Positions 12,001 to 21,459 of a stretch of DNA of 64,000 bases are shown piece after piece; position 1 is the stretch's first letter; each line of letters starts with the position of its first letter. Source of the DNA: Cryptomeria japonica (lineage: Eukaryota; Streptophyta; Pinopsida; Cupressales; Cupressaceae); the NCBI RefSeq assembly GCF_030272615.1, contig NC_081415.1:376851392-376915391 (forward strand), written 5' to 3'. Position numbers and translations under genes: made by a program. Below the pieces are notes generated by a model. The model worked only from the letters and a program-made list of their open reading frames with translations. It did not search any database and was not told where the DNA came from.

Positions 12001-13219
12001 GCAAGATGGACAGTGGGAGAATTTATCTCAGGTGGATCAGTCCTTGGGAATTTTGAAGAAAATTATGAACTCTATGGTTGTGGTGGAAGATGAAGATCAA
12101 TTAATTTGGAAACTCATTGCAAATGGTAAATTCACTATGGCTTCTCTTTATTATCATCAGTATTCTAAAATGGAGAGTCCATGTTGAGCTAAGGCCTGGG
12201 TGAAAGGCCTTATCCCTAAGATTAATATTTTTTTTTGGACAGCCCTTCAAGATAAAATTCTAACTATTGAGAATCTCATAAAAAGAGGTATGTGTATGCC
12301 TAGTGTTTGTTTTCTTTGCATGTAGAGTGAGGAGACCATCAACCATCTGCTCTTTCACTGCCCTTTTTCGGTTGATGTCTAGGGAAGATGTCTGGATCGT
12401 TTCAAAATCAGTTGGAGTTTCCCAAAGTCAGTTCAAGAGGTTTTTAATTATTGGTATCATCCTTCAAGGAACAAATTTACTACTTTGTTGTGGAAATTAG
12501 CTTTACCCCATATGTGTTGGGGTATATGGAAAGAGAGAAATGAAAGAGTCTTCAGAGAGAAGGTGTCTAAGGCTCAAACTGTGTTTGAGAAAATAAAAAG
12601 AAATATAGTGGAAAATATGAATATAATAGGTGGTATTGATAATCCTCAAGACAAGGATGATCAAACAATATTCAAGAAGTGGAGATTAAAAGGTCGAGAA
12701 CACTTTCAAAACAATCCTATAGAGGGTGTGATATGGGTAAGCCCGCCCAATGGATAGATGAAAATAAACTTTGACGGTGCATCAAAGGGCAATCCTGGTA
12801 TAGCAGGATGTGGGGTGGTCCTTAGGGACGAATGGGGAAAATGCAAAATTATAAAATGTATACCCATAGGAAATCAGAAAAATCACGTAGCTGAGGCTAT
12901 GGCTGCATACCATGGGATGGTCCTGGCTAAGGAAACCAACTGCACTAGAGTCTGGTGCGAAGGAGATTCATTGAATATAATCAATTGTTTGAATAAGAAA
13001 TTCCCTCCTTCTTGGTCAATAAGCAATGCTATCAAAGTGGCTAAGAAAATTAGTGATGAATTTGAAATGTGTGTTTTCACACATGTGTATAGGGAAGCAA
13101 ACTCATGCGCAGACTAGGTAGCCAACCTGGCATGCCAAATGGAAGATACTATTACTACTTACGGTGAGAGTGAGCTCGCATGTGATGTGAAATCTCTGCT
13201 CGATCTGGACCGTATCTAG
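9068..13219 (+). pseudogene. LINE ORF2: endonuclease-RT-RNase H polyprotein
   Basis: The frame starts MKIISWNIQGLNNP at 9068, the typical start of the AP-like endonuclease. A one-base loss in the T-run near 9160 shifts it into the long frame at 9163-10674. Endonuclease motifs include IQEAKM, GDFNTPL and SDHYPI. RT motifs include GPDGFP, LFRPISLCNSLYKIISKVL, KLDLSKACDRVDW (motif A), RGLGEGDPLSP (motif B) and FVDDS (motif C) at about 11132. A cysteine/histidine zf-RVT region falls in 11900-12480. RNase H runs from MKINFDGASKGNPGIAG (12758) to REANSCAD (~13110), with D, E, D and D catalytic positions present. Stops at 10672, 11128, 11647 and 13115, plus several frame changes in 11650-12760, inactivate it. 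Confidence 0.88.
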
Positions 13220-13429
13220 ACGAGGCAACATGGCACTATCAACAATAATTTCTAAATGCATTATCCTCTTATTTCAAAGCAATTTTATTATGGAGATAAT
13301 GAGTATTTATTCAAGTGTCTTTTCATTATTGTTTGGCACAGATTCTATGCTTTTTTTCAAGACATCCACAGAAACCAGAGAAGAAGATTTGGAGCTGAGA
13401 GAAGGAAATTTAGGGATAGCGGAGGAAAA

Positions 13430-14294
13430 ATGGGAGGAAATAAAAAAAGGTTTAAACCTACCTCTTGCTCAGAATGGAGGAAGAACAAGGAAGTGTGGGA
13501 TATCCTTCAGGAGGGGGGTCTGAGTGTGTTTATGGAAAGGCTTAGTGAGAAAGATCCTACGGTTACCAAACATTATTAAGAACTAGAAGAATGGCAAAAT
13601 CTTGGTCGGATCCCAGATGATGACTATTGATGAGGAGATTATTGCCAAAGCTATGGGGATGATGACTGAGTGCATTAAATTTTATAGGGACCCTAGTATC
13701 TCTGATAAAGCAGTGGACAAATTCCCTATCATGGATGATGAGAGGAAGAAGATGGTGAAAGTTGACAATTCCTATCACTCCCCAAAACGGATATGCAGGC
13801 CATGGAGGTTTGTTTTATTCGCTACTATCACCTATATTACTTTGGATGGTAGGTTTACTAGAGCCTATGGTCATCATTTTGTTTTGCTCAACCATTTCCG
13901 CCATGGGGAAAATGTGAGCCTGCCACATTATCTAGCGTGCTCCATGGACCACACTATCAAGGATATTCAGAAAGATCCCAAAGGTGACCATGCCCTTCAC
14001 CAGGGTCTTATGGCTCTTGTCTATAAAGTGCTTAAAGGGGGGTGCATTGAAAAACCCATTAAAGGAAAACATGCAAGAGATGAGGACATGGAGAGTGAAG
14101 CCAGTGGCTTTAACTTTGATTCATAGACTGAGGCCGACTCAGAGGAGGCTAGCAAAAAAGGTAGGAACAAGGCTAAAAGGAAAAGGATTGTGGTGGATTC
14201 AGATATTTCGGAGTCTGAGGCTGTGTTGGGTCTCAAATCAATAGATTGGATAGGTTCTAAGGAAATGCCAACTCCTATGATCAAACCCTCCAAT
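13430..14294 (+). pseudogene. LINE ORF3-like region, part 1 (domain of unknown function)
   Basis: This region lies downstream of RNase H but still inside the LINE's target duplications. From ATG 13430 (MGGNKKRFKP...) a frame runs to 13579. After a shift and a TAG at 13584 it continues as 13602-14126 and past a stop to about 14290. Visible features are EVWDILQEGGLSVFMERL, TIDEEIIAKAMGM, LDGRFTRAYGHHFVLLNHF, and an acidic-basic tail (AKRKRIVVDSD). It resembles the plant repeat-associated domain often labelled 'putative plant transposon protein' in large plant genomes; that label is from memory and unverified. Its function is unknown. The pattern also resembles the central part of the ORF at 17119. 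Confidence 0.55.
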
Positions 14295-15507
14295 TGACTT
14301 GGCCAACTTATAGAGTGAACCTATTTGGTTACTAACTCTCTCACTTTAGGCTCTGCAGGACCTAGGCGGGTATACCTACTCACTAGTTGTTCCTTCAGCT
14401 AATTCTTTTTATAGCAGATTTAGTGTCTTAATCTGATAGCTCCTAGTCTCAGAATGGCATAAGTTTCTTAAACAGATTGATTTCAGATGTGTGTATTGAT
14501 CTATGTATCTTGTAAAAGTATATATGTTACACTTTGGCTAAATTACCTTACTATACTTACTCTACTAATCCTAATGCTTAAAAGTAAAGGGTAATTGGGA
14601 TGGTTAAAGGGTTTGTTTACAAATGATCAGTGCCTTTCCTCTTATTTGGGCTACAGAGTCTTATATTTCTTCAGGACTTATTGTGTAAACTTATGAGACA
14701 GTTTTTAAACCCACCCCCTCTCGACGAGTCTGTCAGTTACTATTTCTTATGAGCTCTACTTCAATGTCTATATTGTAAACTGCTTGAATGAATTTAACCC
14801 TAACTTTAAGAGACCATCCAAGGAAGAAATACAGGGAACAATTAAAATTCACAAGTAAATCATTTTTGATCCAAATCTACAATATGAAACACAAAATTTC
14901 ACTGGAAGAACACAAATAACCTTATCTCCTTTAGATAATATCACAAGCAACTGCCTTTTGAAAATATGTTAACTCTCAACACATATGAGAAAGAAAATGC
15001 AACTGGTATAATTTTTGATAAAAAGTTTAAAAGTACAAAATTGCCTCCACCTCTTGTCTCTCTATTCTCTCTTTTTCTCCTCTCTTTACATTTTACATCA
15101 CACATATATATGTGTTTGAATGGTTTTCATACCCCTTTGGGTGAAAAGACACCCCCCTTTTAAATAAAAATAATTCCAAATCCCGAAATTGCCTTAGTTT
15201 ATGTAATTAATTGTCACTTTACAAGTTGTTTAGGCATATTAGAGGTATTTTAAGGCTATTTTATGGGTATATAATGGATAAATGGTCTTTAAATGATGTA
15301 AATACCCCCTTTGGTGCTTCACACTCCATTTTTTATGCCCATTATTGTGTTTATGTTATGGTTTCATATTGTGCAACAAATATAAAATATATTACTTGTA
15401 CCTATTCAATATATATATATATATATGTATATATATATTTAGAATTTTTCTTGCTCCTTGTCTTGGAATTTGGAATTCTAAAAATTGCAAATTTTAGGGT
15501 TCCAACA
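14295..15507. mobile_element. LTR-like non-coding insertion within LINE ORF3
   Basis: The ORF3 frame is interrupted here by ~1.2 kb without coding capacity. The segment ends ...GGTTCCAACA, the same ending seen at about 44135-44144. An internal block near 14350 (GCTCTGCAGGACCTAGG) resembles one near 39505. The left terminus is uncertain (TGACTTGG at 14295 is one candidate), and I could not find a convincing 5-bp target duplication. A solo LTR related to the long LTR-like region at 39.4-44.1 kb is the best reading. It contains a (TA)n-like stretch near 15410-15440. Confidence 0.45.
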
Positions 15508-16345
15508 GGCTAAATCCTTCAAAGGGAAATTTATTAAAAAAAAGAAAGGGAAAGCTACTGGAAAGCAAATGTAGAGGAAGAAGACTAGCAAGGAAAGCAA
15601 TAAAGATATTAGCCAAATTTTGATTGATTCTAAAGAGGAGGCCGAGGAGAATAAAAAAGATGAGGGACAAGATAAGGAGGGGGAGGAGAATCTGGTCACA
15701 GGTAACATTGAGGGTGTGAACACCCCAAGTATATAGAAAGAGGATCAAGAGGACAAAAGTGGTAAGCTTAGTGATTGTGGTGGTGAAAATGCAACTATAA
15801 AGGGCTTCTGTGAGACCGTTGGTTCAATGGTGAAGGAAATAGACAGCTTGAAGAAAGATATGATGATTGTCAAAAGAGCAACGGATGGCAAGAAACCCCT
15901 GATGGAAAATGTTAAAAAATTGGCAGTTGCAATTAACAATGCGGAAGCCATTGAAAGCATGGTGGGTAAAATTATAGCCACTGAAAAAAAGGTTCAAGAG
16001 ATGGAAGAAAATAAGGAGGTGAAAGGGATGGAAACTGGTATGAACAACCTAGGTAGCAAAATTGATGAGATGGAACTCACTGTTAAGAGGATTGCAGAAC
16101 AAAACTTCCAGATCCTCAAAGCTTCAGTGGATAACATGAACATCTTGATCAATAGATTTGAGAACAACACAGGGAAGGATGTTGACAAGGAACAATCGAA
16201 TAAAAAAGGTCATGAGAAGAGGACCAGAGCCAATACAAGGATCAAGGGCAACATCAAATGTCGTGATCTGGAAGAGTTAAAGACTTTGACAGACAACATG
16301 AAGCAGATGGCTGTCCATGCTAAGGATATCATGAAAAGTATATAG
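15508..16345 (+). pseudogene. LINE ORF3-like region, part 2 (coiled-coil tail)
   Basis: After the non-coding segment, translation gives a Lys/Glu-rich low-complexity part with stops at about 15569 and 15735. An open frame at 15827-16345 then follows, rich in heptad-like patterns (MVKEIDSLKKDMMIVK, NNLGSKIDEMELTVKRI), typical of a coiled coil. It ends 250 bp before the LINE poly(A)-like end. I read it as the C-terminal part of the ORF begun at 13430. Function unknown. Confidence 0.5.
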
Positions 16346-16599
16346 CCGTCTCTGTCTCTGTCTTTGTCTTGGCAGTGGTCTCATTTTCTGTCTTTTTGCT
16401 GTCATTTTGCTTACCGAATGTTGTCCTTTGCTAGCTTTTTATGTAATGTTATGTAATGTGGGTTGTGATCCCTTTTTGTTCGGTTGGGATCTGTTTTAGT
16501 TTTTGAAGTGATCAGGCACGAATTCTTCTAGTTATTTTGATATCTCCTGCTTTGTAAAAGGTTCGGGTTCCTTTCAAAACCCTGCTTTTACTTAATCAA
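16346..16599 (+). other. LINE 3' UTR and A-rich end
   Basis: A T-rich untranslated region (TCTCTGTCTCTGTCTTTGTC, then GTTATGTAATGTTATGTAATG) leads to an inverted pair TTGTAAAAGG..GTTC / CCTGCTTTTA near 16553-16590 and the short tail CTTAATCAAAA. A hairpin just before the tail is common in plant L1 3' ends and is where the RT would start. The 14-bp target duplication follows directly. Confidence 0.7.
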
Positions 16600-16613
16600 A
16601 ACAAGATTGGACA
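16600..16613 (+). repeat. LINE target-site duplication (right copy)
   Basis: Exact repeat of 7146-7159. Immediately after it, the gag-like frame of the host LTR element resumes (GHIEIC of the fourth zinc knuckle), which confirms the insertion point. Confidence 0.92.
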
Positions 16614-17067
16614 TATTGAAATTTGTGTAGAAGCAAGACTATATCGGAGAATAATAAAGGATCTAATGAGAAGGGAAAAGAAAAAAATAAAAAATAAAGC
16701 AAGAATTTTCAAAACAATGGATTAAGAAGAGAGATTAGAGATTTGATGAATCTATCTCTGCACTGGTAGAATAGAGTAACCCTCCACCGGTAGGAGATTA
16801 TTCATCTAGCTAAGGAATAATCCTTAGGGGGTATGGCAGAAAACTGAAAATCATGCATTCTACCCTCGATTGATGGTAAGAAGTTATATTTCTTCTTTAC
16901 CGGCAGATATGTTAAGACTTCACTTAATCGGAAAGCATTTAATGCGGTTGTTGGAGAACATTTTTTTATTATAAAGCACCGGAAAGCCCTCATTTCAATT
17001 CACCAAGCATCCAAGCATTCAAAGAGCGCAAAGAGAGAGCAAGGCATTCCAAAGGTGAAGCAGCAAG
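16614..17067 (+). other. End of gag-like ORF and spacer in the 16-kb element
   Basis: The first ~85 bases finish the gag-like frame and reach a stop near 16700. The remainder is untranslated spacer before the next long ORF, with several ACCGGTA-like motifs that are common throughout this element and its LTRs. No promoter or splice site is evident. Confidence 0.5.
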
Positions 17068-17118
17068 GTGTTTTCAGGCATTCAAGGATTTCAAGTTAAA
17101 AGGTATTTATCTTTCGAA

Positions 17119-18954
17119 ATGGCATCTTTATCTTTTGCACCTGAATTTATTGCAAACCCTACTATGGTAGAGAATATTAAGCACCCTAGACCCGTGTTTA
17201 AAATCATTCCTAATATTGTTAAGCAAGATGATTCCATCGGAACCTTTTCTAAGATTTCGAAGGGAGTTGCTTTTGTCGAAGACCCGAGGATTTATATCCA
17301 CTGCAACATAGAGAATTTAGGGTCTGATGACTTGAGGAACATGTACAAATATGTTATAACTTATGAACAAGGTTTAGTCAAGTCGGAGCATAAGATTGTT
17401 GAGGATTTAGGATTTGTTGAAATTCTGAACATTCCTGAATTTCTGGATGAAATAGTTCATCTTGTACTGAGCAGAGTTCATGGGGAGTTTATGTGGCTAG
17501 ATTTTGTTTTTAAAATCACTAAGGAGGTAATCAAGGTTGTTACTGGTTTACCCTCAACTGATACTAGACTTGACAAAAAGAAGAAGATACCAAACAAGAG
17601 TGTTATGGACATAATCGGAGCTACATCTGACAACAGATCTCTTAGGGTTAGTGATATCAATTATGCAAATGTGAAATATGTGAGCATGGTATTTGGATAT
17701 AGAGTTACGCATTCAAATAGATTAAATTATGTTTCTAGCTTGTGTATATATAGTGCTTTTGAGATGGTTAAGAACAATGCTAAAATTGACATCCGTGAGT
17801 GGCTTAAGGATGAATTGATAGATAACTTGAAAAACATTAAGGGTGATAAGAAGGGAACATTTCATTTTAGGAATCTACTTGTGTGTTTAATGCTTTACTT
17901 CACAAAGGAGATACTTGGCATTGGTCATGAGGACTTTGCATATGACATCCCTGTAGGTAGACAGATCATGGAAGCTATTACCAGCATTTGTGTTAATAGT
18001 GATAACATTGTAGCAAACTATTTCAAAAACTTTAAAACCAAGATGAAAGCTAGAGAAAGAATACCGCAGAGTATTGTGGATAAGTATGATGAGCAAATTT
18101 GTTTTGTAATCAAAAGAGATGAAACATGGATGGAAGTTGTTACTCCTAGAACTATTTGGATAATAGAGACAAGAAATGAAGTTGATATGAATATTCTTGA
18201 GGCTTATGCTAAGACACTTCTTGATGGACCTAAGGAACCTTCTGAAGAAATTTTGGCAATGCTGACACTATTGAGAGTGTTGTTTCAATGCAAAAGTAGA
18301 GAAAAATTCATCAAAGATGCATCCAAAATGGCTAAAGAAGTTAAGGAAAATGTGATGAGCTTAAGTGGTATTTATGCTAGCGAACCGGAAGGACTGGAAC
18401 CGGTAGCTCATGTTTCACCGGTTGTCACTTCTTCGGATACAGATAGTGGTAAGGCAACAGAGTTTAAGAGAGTTGAAAGGAAGAAGAGGAAACCTTCACC
18501 GGTACCTTCTCCTTCTCCTAAAAGGACAAGAACATTAAGGAAGAAGCAGCAAGCTGTAAGAGAGCCTAAGAAGAAAATAACTCCAAAGAAGAAACAACAA
18601 CCTAAGGAACCAGATACCCTTACATCGGAGGAATTGATCAATGAAATAACACAAGCAGATAATCTTAGTAATGTGAATAAATTTTATCATTCTTTCAAGG
18701 ATTCTGATAAGGAGACAATAGAGGAAAGCATTATTTTGCGTCTTGACATCTGCAAGAAAGTTTTGATTGAGGTTGTAGATGATCTACCAAATGACTTATA
18801 CATAAGATTAGAGGCTAAAAGAATGTCAGTGATGGAAATGGATAAAAAGTTAAAGGTTGAAGCATTGTTGGCTATTCACCCTGTAAATTCCCAAGAGGAG
18901 ATTGATGAAGTGATTGTTGAAGCCAACCGATCAGTTTTTGTGAGTGGTCACTAG
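17119..18954 (+). CDS. Long ORF of unknown function in non-autonomous LTR element
   Basis: An open frame of ~611 codons starts at MASLSFAPEF; the upstream ATG at 17068 is also in frame. The N-terminal ~400 residues look globular: FVEDPRIYIHCNIENL, FMWLDFVFKITKEVIKVVTGLP, YVSMVFGYRVTHSNRLNY, REWLKDELIDNLKNI. A basic, Pro/Ser/Lys-rich linker at about residues 440-520 (KRKPSPVPSPSPKRTRTLRK) looks like a nuclear localisation signal. A helical region follows. I recognise no enzyme motif. It lies where pol would be in an autonomous element. The long open frame, in contrast to the broken LINE, suggests selection while the element was active. The central part resembles LINE ORF3 at 13.6-14.1 kb. Confidence 0.6.
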   Translation: MASLSFAPEFIANPTMVENIKHPRPVFKIIPNIVKQDDSIGTFSKISKGVAFVEDPRIYIHCNIENLGSDDLRNMYKYVITYEQGLVKSEHKIVEDLGFVEILNIPEFLDEIVHLVLSRVHGEFMWLDFVFKITKEVIKVVTGLPSTDTRLDKKKKIPNKSVMDIIGATSDNRSLRVSDINYANVKYVSMVFGYRVTHSNRLNYVSSLCIYSAFEMVKNNAKIDIREWLKDELIDNLKNIKGDKKGTFHFRNLLVCLMLYFTKEILGIGHEDFAYDIPVGRQIMEAITSICVNSDNIVANYFKNFKTKMKARERIPQSIVDKYDEQICFVIKRDETWMEVVTPRTIWIIETRNEVDMNILEAYAKTLLDGPKEPSEEILAMLTLLRVLFQCKSREKFIKDASKMAKEVKENVMSLSGIYASEPEGLEPVAHVSPVVTSSDTDSGKATEFKRVERKKRKPSPVPSPSPKRTRTLRKKQQAVREPKKKITPKKKQQPKEPDTLTSEELINEITQADNLSNVNKFYHSFKDSDKETIEESIILRLDICKKVLIEVVDDLPNDLYIRLEAKRMSVMEMDKKLKVEALLAIHPVNSQEEIDEVIVEANRSVFVSGH

Positions 18955-20253
18955 CATGTTAGTCTAATGGCAAGGAGAGTGAAAGAAATAGCAAATGAAA
19001 CCGCAGACAAATGGGACATATTTTTTGTAGAAAAAAAAAAGAAAGAAGAAAGGGATAGACAGAAAATGGATGTCTTTTACAAAGGTATATCAAAAGGATA
19101 AAGGTAAAAGTAAAATTGGTAGTGTACCTATTATAAAGGTCAAAGATAACCTTTCTCCACCAACATAGGACACCCCACCAATAAATTCAGAGACACCAGT
19201 ACATACAGACAGTCAACCAGATAAGGAGGTTGAAGAAATAACTCATGATGATACTAATCTAGAATCAAAAATTATTTTTACTATGAATGTAGATACACAA
19301 GATTTTAATATTGTTATGGATAAAGAGACTGCAGAGGTTAAGACAACTGATGCTATCAACATTGAGATCTCTTAGTCACCGGTTAACACTGTTGACTCTC
19401 AAAACATTGAAATATCGGCGAAAGCTAAGAAACCTAACACTGAGAAACCAGCACAAGCAGAGGTAATAACACAGAGTGAGAAACTAGCAGCAACTATAAA
19501 TAAAGAAGTAATAAATGATGGAAACAAGGAAGAAATTGTTAAGGTAATTGGTCTAGTGTCTGATGAAAGGAAATTTATTGCAGAACCGAGCACATCCACT
19601 ACATATTTCAGACCTAAAAATGTAACAGACGTTCTTTTGGATTCAATTGAGAGGATCACAGATTGCAATGCCTTAGCATTTAAGGCCATTGATGATACAT
19701 TTTCTATTTTGAAAATGATTGCACTGGCATGTAAGATAGATCATATTGATGGTTCTTTGAGTAAATTGGACGCATTGTCCAAATTTATTGCTTCAAATGT
19801 TCTAACTATAGATAAGATCAATGAAGAAACCATTAAGGAAAAGGTAAATAAAGAAACAGGTTTGAGAAGACTATCAAGGACTATACTGAGCATATTGATT
19901 CCTTATTACCGGTACTTAATTCAACAATTTTGGAATATAAGGATTTGTATAAAGAAGCTTGCAAGCCTCGCCACCTGACTGAAGACATTGATGAGGAGAT
20001 TAAGAAAACACAAAAGGAGATAGATGATATAGTAGATAATATGATAGGTTCTTCGGAACTTACCTTAGTTTTTTATCAAGAAATGGCATTTTTTGAGGAA
20101 AAGATAGAGAAACTAGAGCAGGAAAAAGCAAGGATAAGGTTGAAGGCCCGGGAACTAAAAAACAAACTTGGTCAAAGATTGGACAGTCTTATAACTCAGT
20201 GGGTTGAGCTATCTAAAGCAACAATTCAAGGAGACCGATCACCGAAGCAATAG
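18955..20253 (+). pseudogene. C-terminal continuation of the long ORF (broken)
   Basis: Beyond the stop at 18952-18954, coding-like sequence continues with frameshifts and stops. A Lys/Glu- and Pro/Thr-rich low-complexity part (18960-19550) is followed by frames 19556-19978 and 19930-20253. The last frame is a strong coiled coil (EIKKTQKEIDDIVDNM, FFEEKIEKLEQEKARI). The common stop at 20251-20253 is followed by untranslated sequence up to the purine tract. I infer one original protein of about 1,000 residues or more, N-terminal domain - basic linker - coiled coil. Function unknown. Confidence 0.5.
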
Positions 20254-20577
20254 ATGCATTATCTGACCGACATGATCCAGCAAACTGCAACCATTATTTT
20301 TTATAGTAATAAATTCATGTAGAGCTTGAATCTAATTTTGGCAGATATCTTTCAAATTGTACACAACCGGTTACAGGCTATGAGGTAGAATTTTGTACTC
20401 TTTGATTCTTTTTGACATCCTTTGTCATTGATGTCAAAGGGGGAGTAGTATGGAGAAAAATGCACAGAAGAAATCACTTGCTTAGGGAGAGCACACTCTT
20501 TTTTGGGGGATCAGTTTTGGACTTCATTTTTGGACAATAGTTTTGGGATTTTTCTCATGAGTGTTGCCATCAATGCC

Positions 20578-20589
20578 AAAGTGGGAGAT
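20578..20589 (+). other. Polypurine tract
   Basis: AAAGTGGGAGA lies directly before the 3' LTR (20590), where plus-strand DNA synthesis would be primed. The copia element at 34631-34641 has AAAGGGGGAGA in the same setting, again preceded by CATCAATGCC. Confidence 0.85.
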
Positions 20590-21454
20590 TGTTGGCATTC
20601 TACACTCACATGAGAATGGTTGATGTTGTCATTGATGGCAACCAACTGGTAACAGGATTCTACAGGTTCACCAGCAACGTAGACATTATCTACCAACACC
20701 GGCAGGCACAACAAGTTCATTCATCGGCATCTAGTTTACACCGGCAACGAAGCATACCGGCACTCAAGCCGACATGAGACAAGTTTTTTTTATATCAATT
20801 GTATTGTAATGTAATTAATTATTTGTAAGCCAACATGATGTATTGTAAAGACTCATATATGTATGAGATCTTATAGGTCATTTTGAGATATGATAGATAG
20901 AGAGGTGATTATGTAATAGATCATAGAAGATAGCGAAAGGATTCGGTAACATGTGAAGATAGGTTATGTAAGCGAATATCATTTGCCGACAAGGTTTTTG
21001 GTTATGGTTTCTAACTGAGCTTAAACCGGTATTGAATCATGCATTGCAGATGCTACTTTGAGCAGTGCATTATCTTGGATTTATTTATCTATTTTGTAGT
21101 CAGTGAGACTCTTTCATTGACCAGTGAGCTCTAGGTTGTTGGCCTTCCTGCATGTGTAGGCCCCTATTGTAAGTAATATTTATTCATATTGGCCAGTGAG
21201 TAAATATTGTGGGTCGCAAATCCCACCAAGGTTTTTCCCTTACCGAGTTTCCTTGCCAAAACATCTTGTGTTATGGTGTGCATTTATGTTGTCTCTATTA
21301 TTTCTCTTCACTGCATTATTACTTGTTTACCGATACATTAATTTGGGTTGCAAAGTTATAAATAAGTTCAAATATTCCATTAACCAGTAAGACATTGATT
21401 CACTCCCCCCCCCCCCCCCTCTCAGTGTCTTTGCGACTGTCATTGCATCTAACA
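20590..21454 (+). repeat. 3' LTR of the 16-kb element
   Basis: This 865-bp partner of 5337-6178 has the same TGTTGG...TAACA ends. By eye it is clearly more diverged from its partner than the two copia LTRs are from each other, so this insertion looks older than the copia one. It retains more CCGG sites than the 5' LTR and has a short extra T-rich/TATCAATTG insertion near 20785-20805. Confidence 0.92.
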
Positions 21455-21459
21455 CATAA
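21455..21459 (+). repeat. Target-site duplication CATAA (right copy)
   Basis: Matches 5332-5336. The minus-strand gypsy sequence resumes immediately afterwards. Confidence 0.9.

Larger units (their letters stand above)
7160..16599 (+). mobile_element. L1-type LINE with C-terminal RNase H and extra ORF3 region
   Basis: The element is bounded by the 14-bp duplication. Its order is ORF1 (DUF4283-like domain plus zinc knuckle), ORF2 (endonuclease, RT, zf-RVT, RNase H), and then 3.4 kb of additional sequence with an ORF3-like region. It ends with a plant-LINE-like tail: a GTAAAAGGTTCGGGTTCC / CCTGCTTTTA inverted pair followed by CTTAATCAAA. It inserted into the fourth zinc knuckle of the host element's gag-like gene. 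All ORFs carry stops or frameshifts, so the copy is dead. At ~9.4 kb it is longer than usual plant L1s (6-7 kb); part of the excess is the ~1.2-kb segment at 14295-15507. Confidence 0.9.
5337..21454 (+). mobile_element. 16.1-kb non-autonomous LTR retrotransposon
   Basis: Two long direct repeats start TGTTGGCATT and end ...ATCTAACA, with a matching CATAA duplication on both outer sides (5332-5336 and 21455-21459). A tRNA-iMet-type primer site follows LTR1 and a purine tract precedes LTR2. The interior holds a zinc-knuckle gag-like ORF (6249 to ~7160, resumed at 16614) and a second very long ORF region (17119-20253). I saw no protease, RT, RNase H or integrase of its own; the pol found inside belongs to the inserted LINE. 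It therefore resembles a large TR-GAG/LARD-type element moved in trans. The LTRs share sequence blocks with the copia LTRs at 28.0 and 34.6 kb, so a copia partner is a reasonable inference. Confidence 0.9.

Noticed and set aside
17119-18954. Ordinary host gene transposed into an LTR element
   Set aside because: No introns, polyA trace or host family recognised; its fixed place between gag-like ORF and purine tract fits an element gene better.
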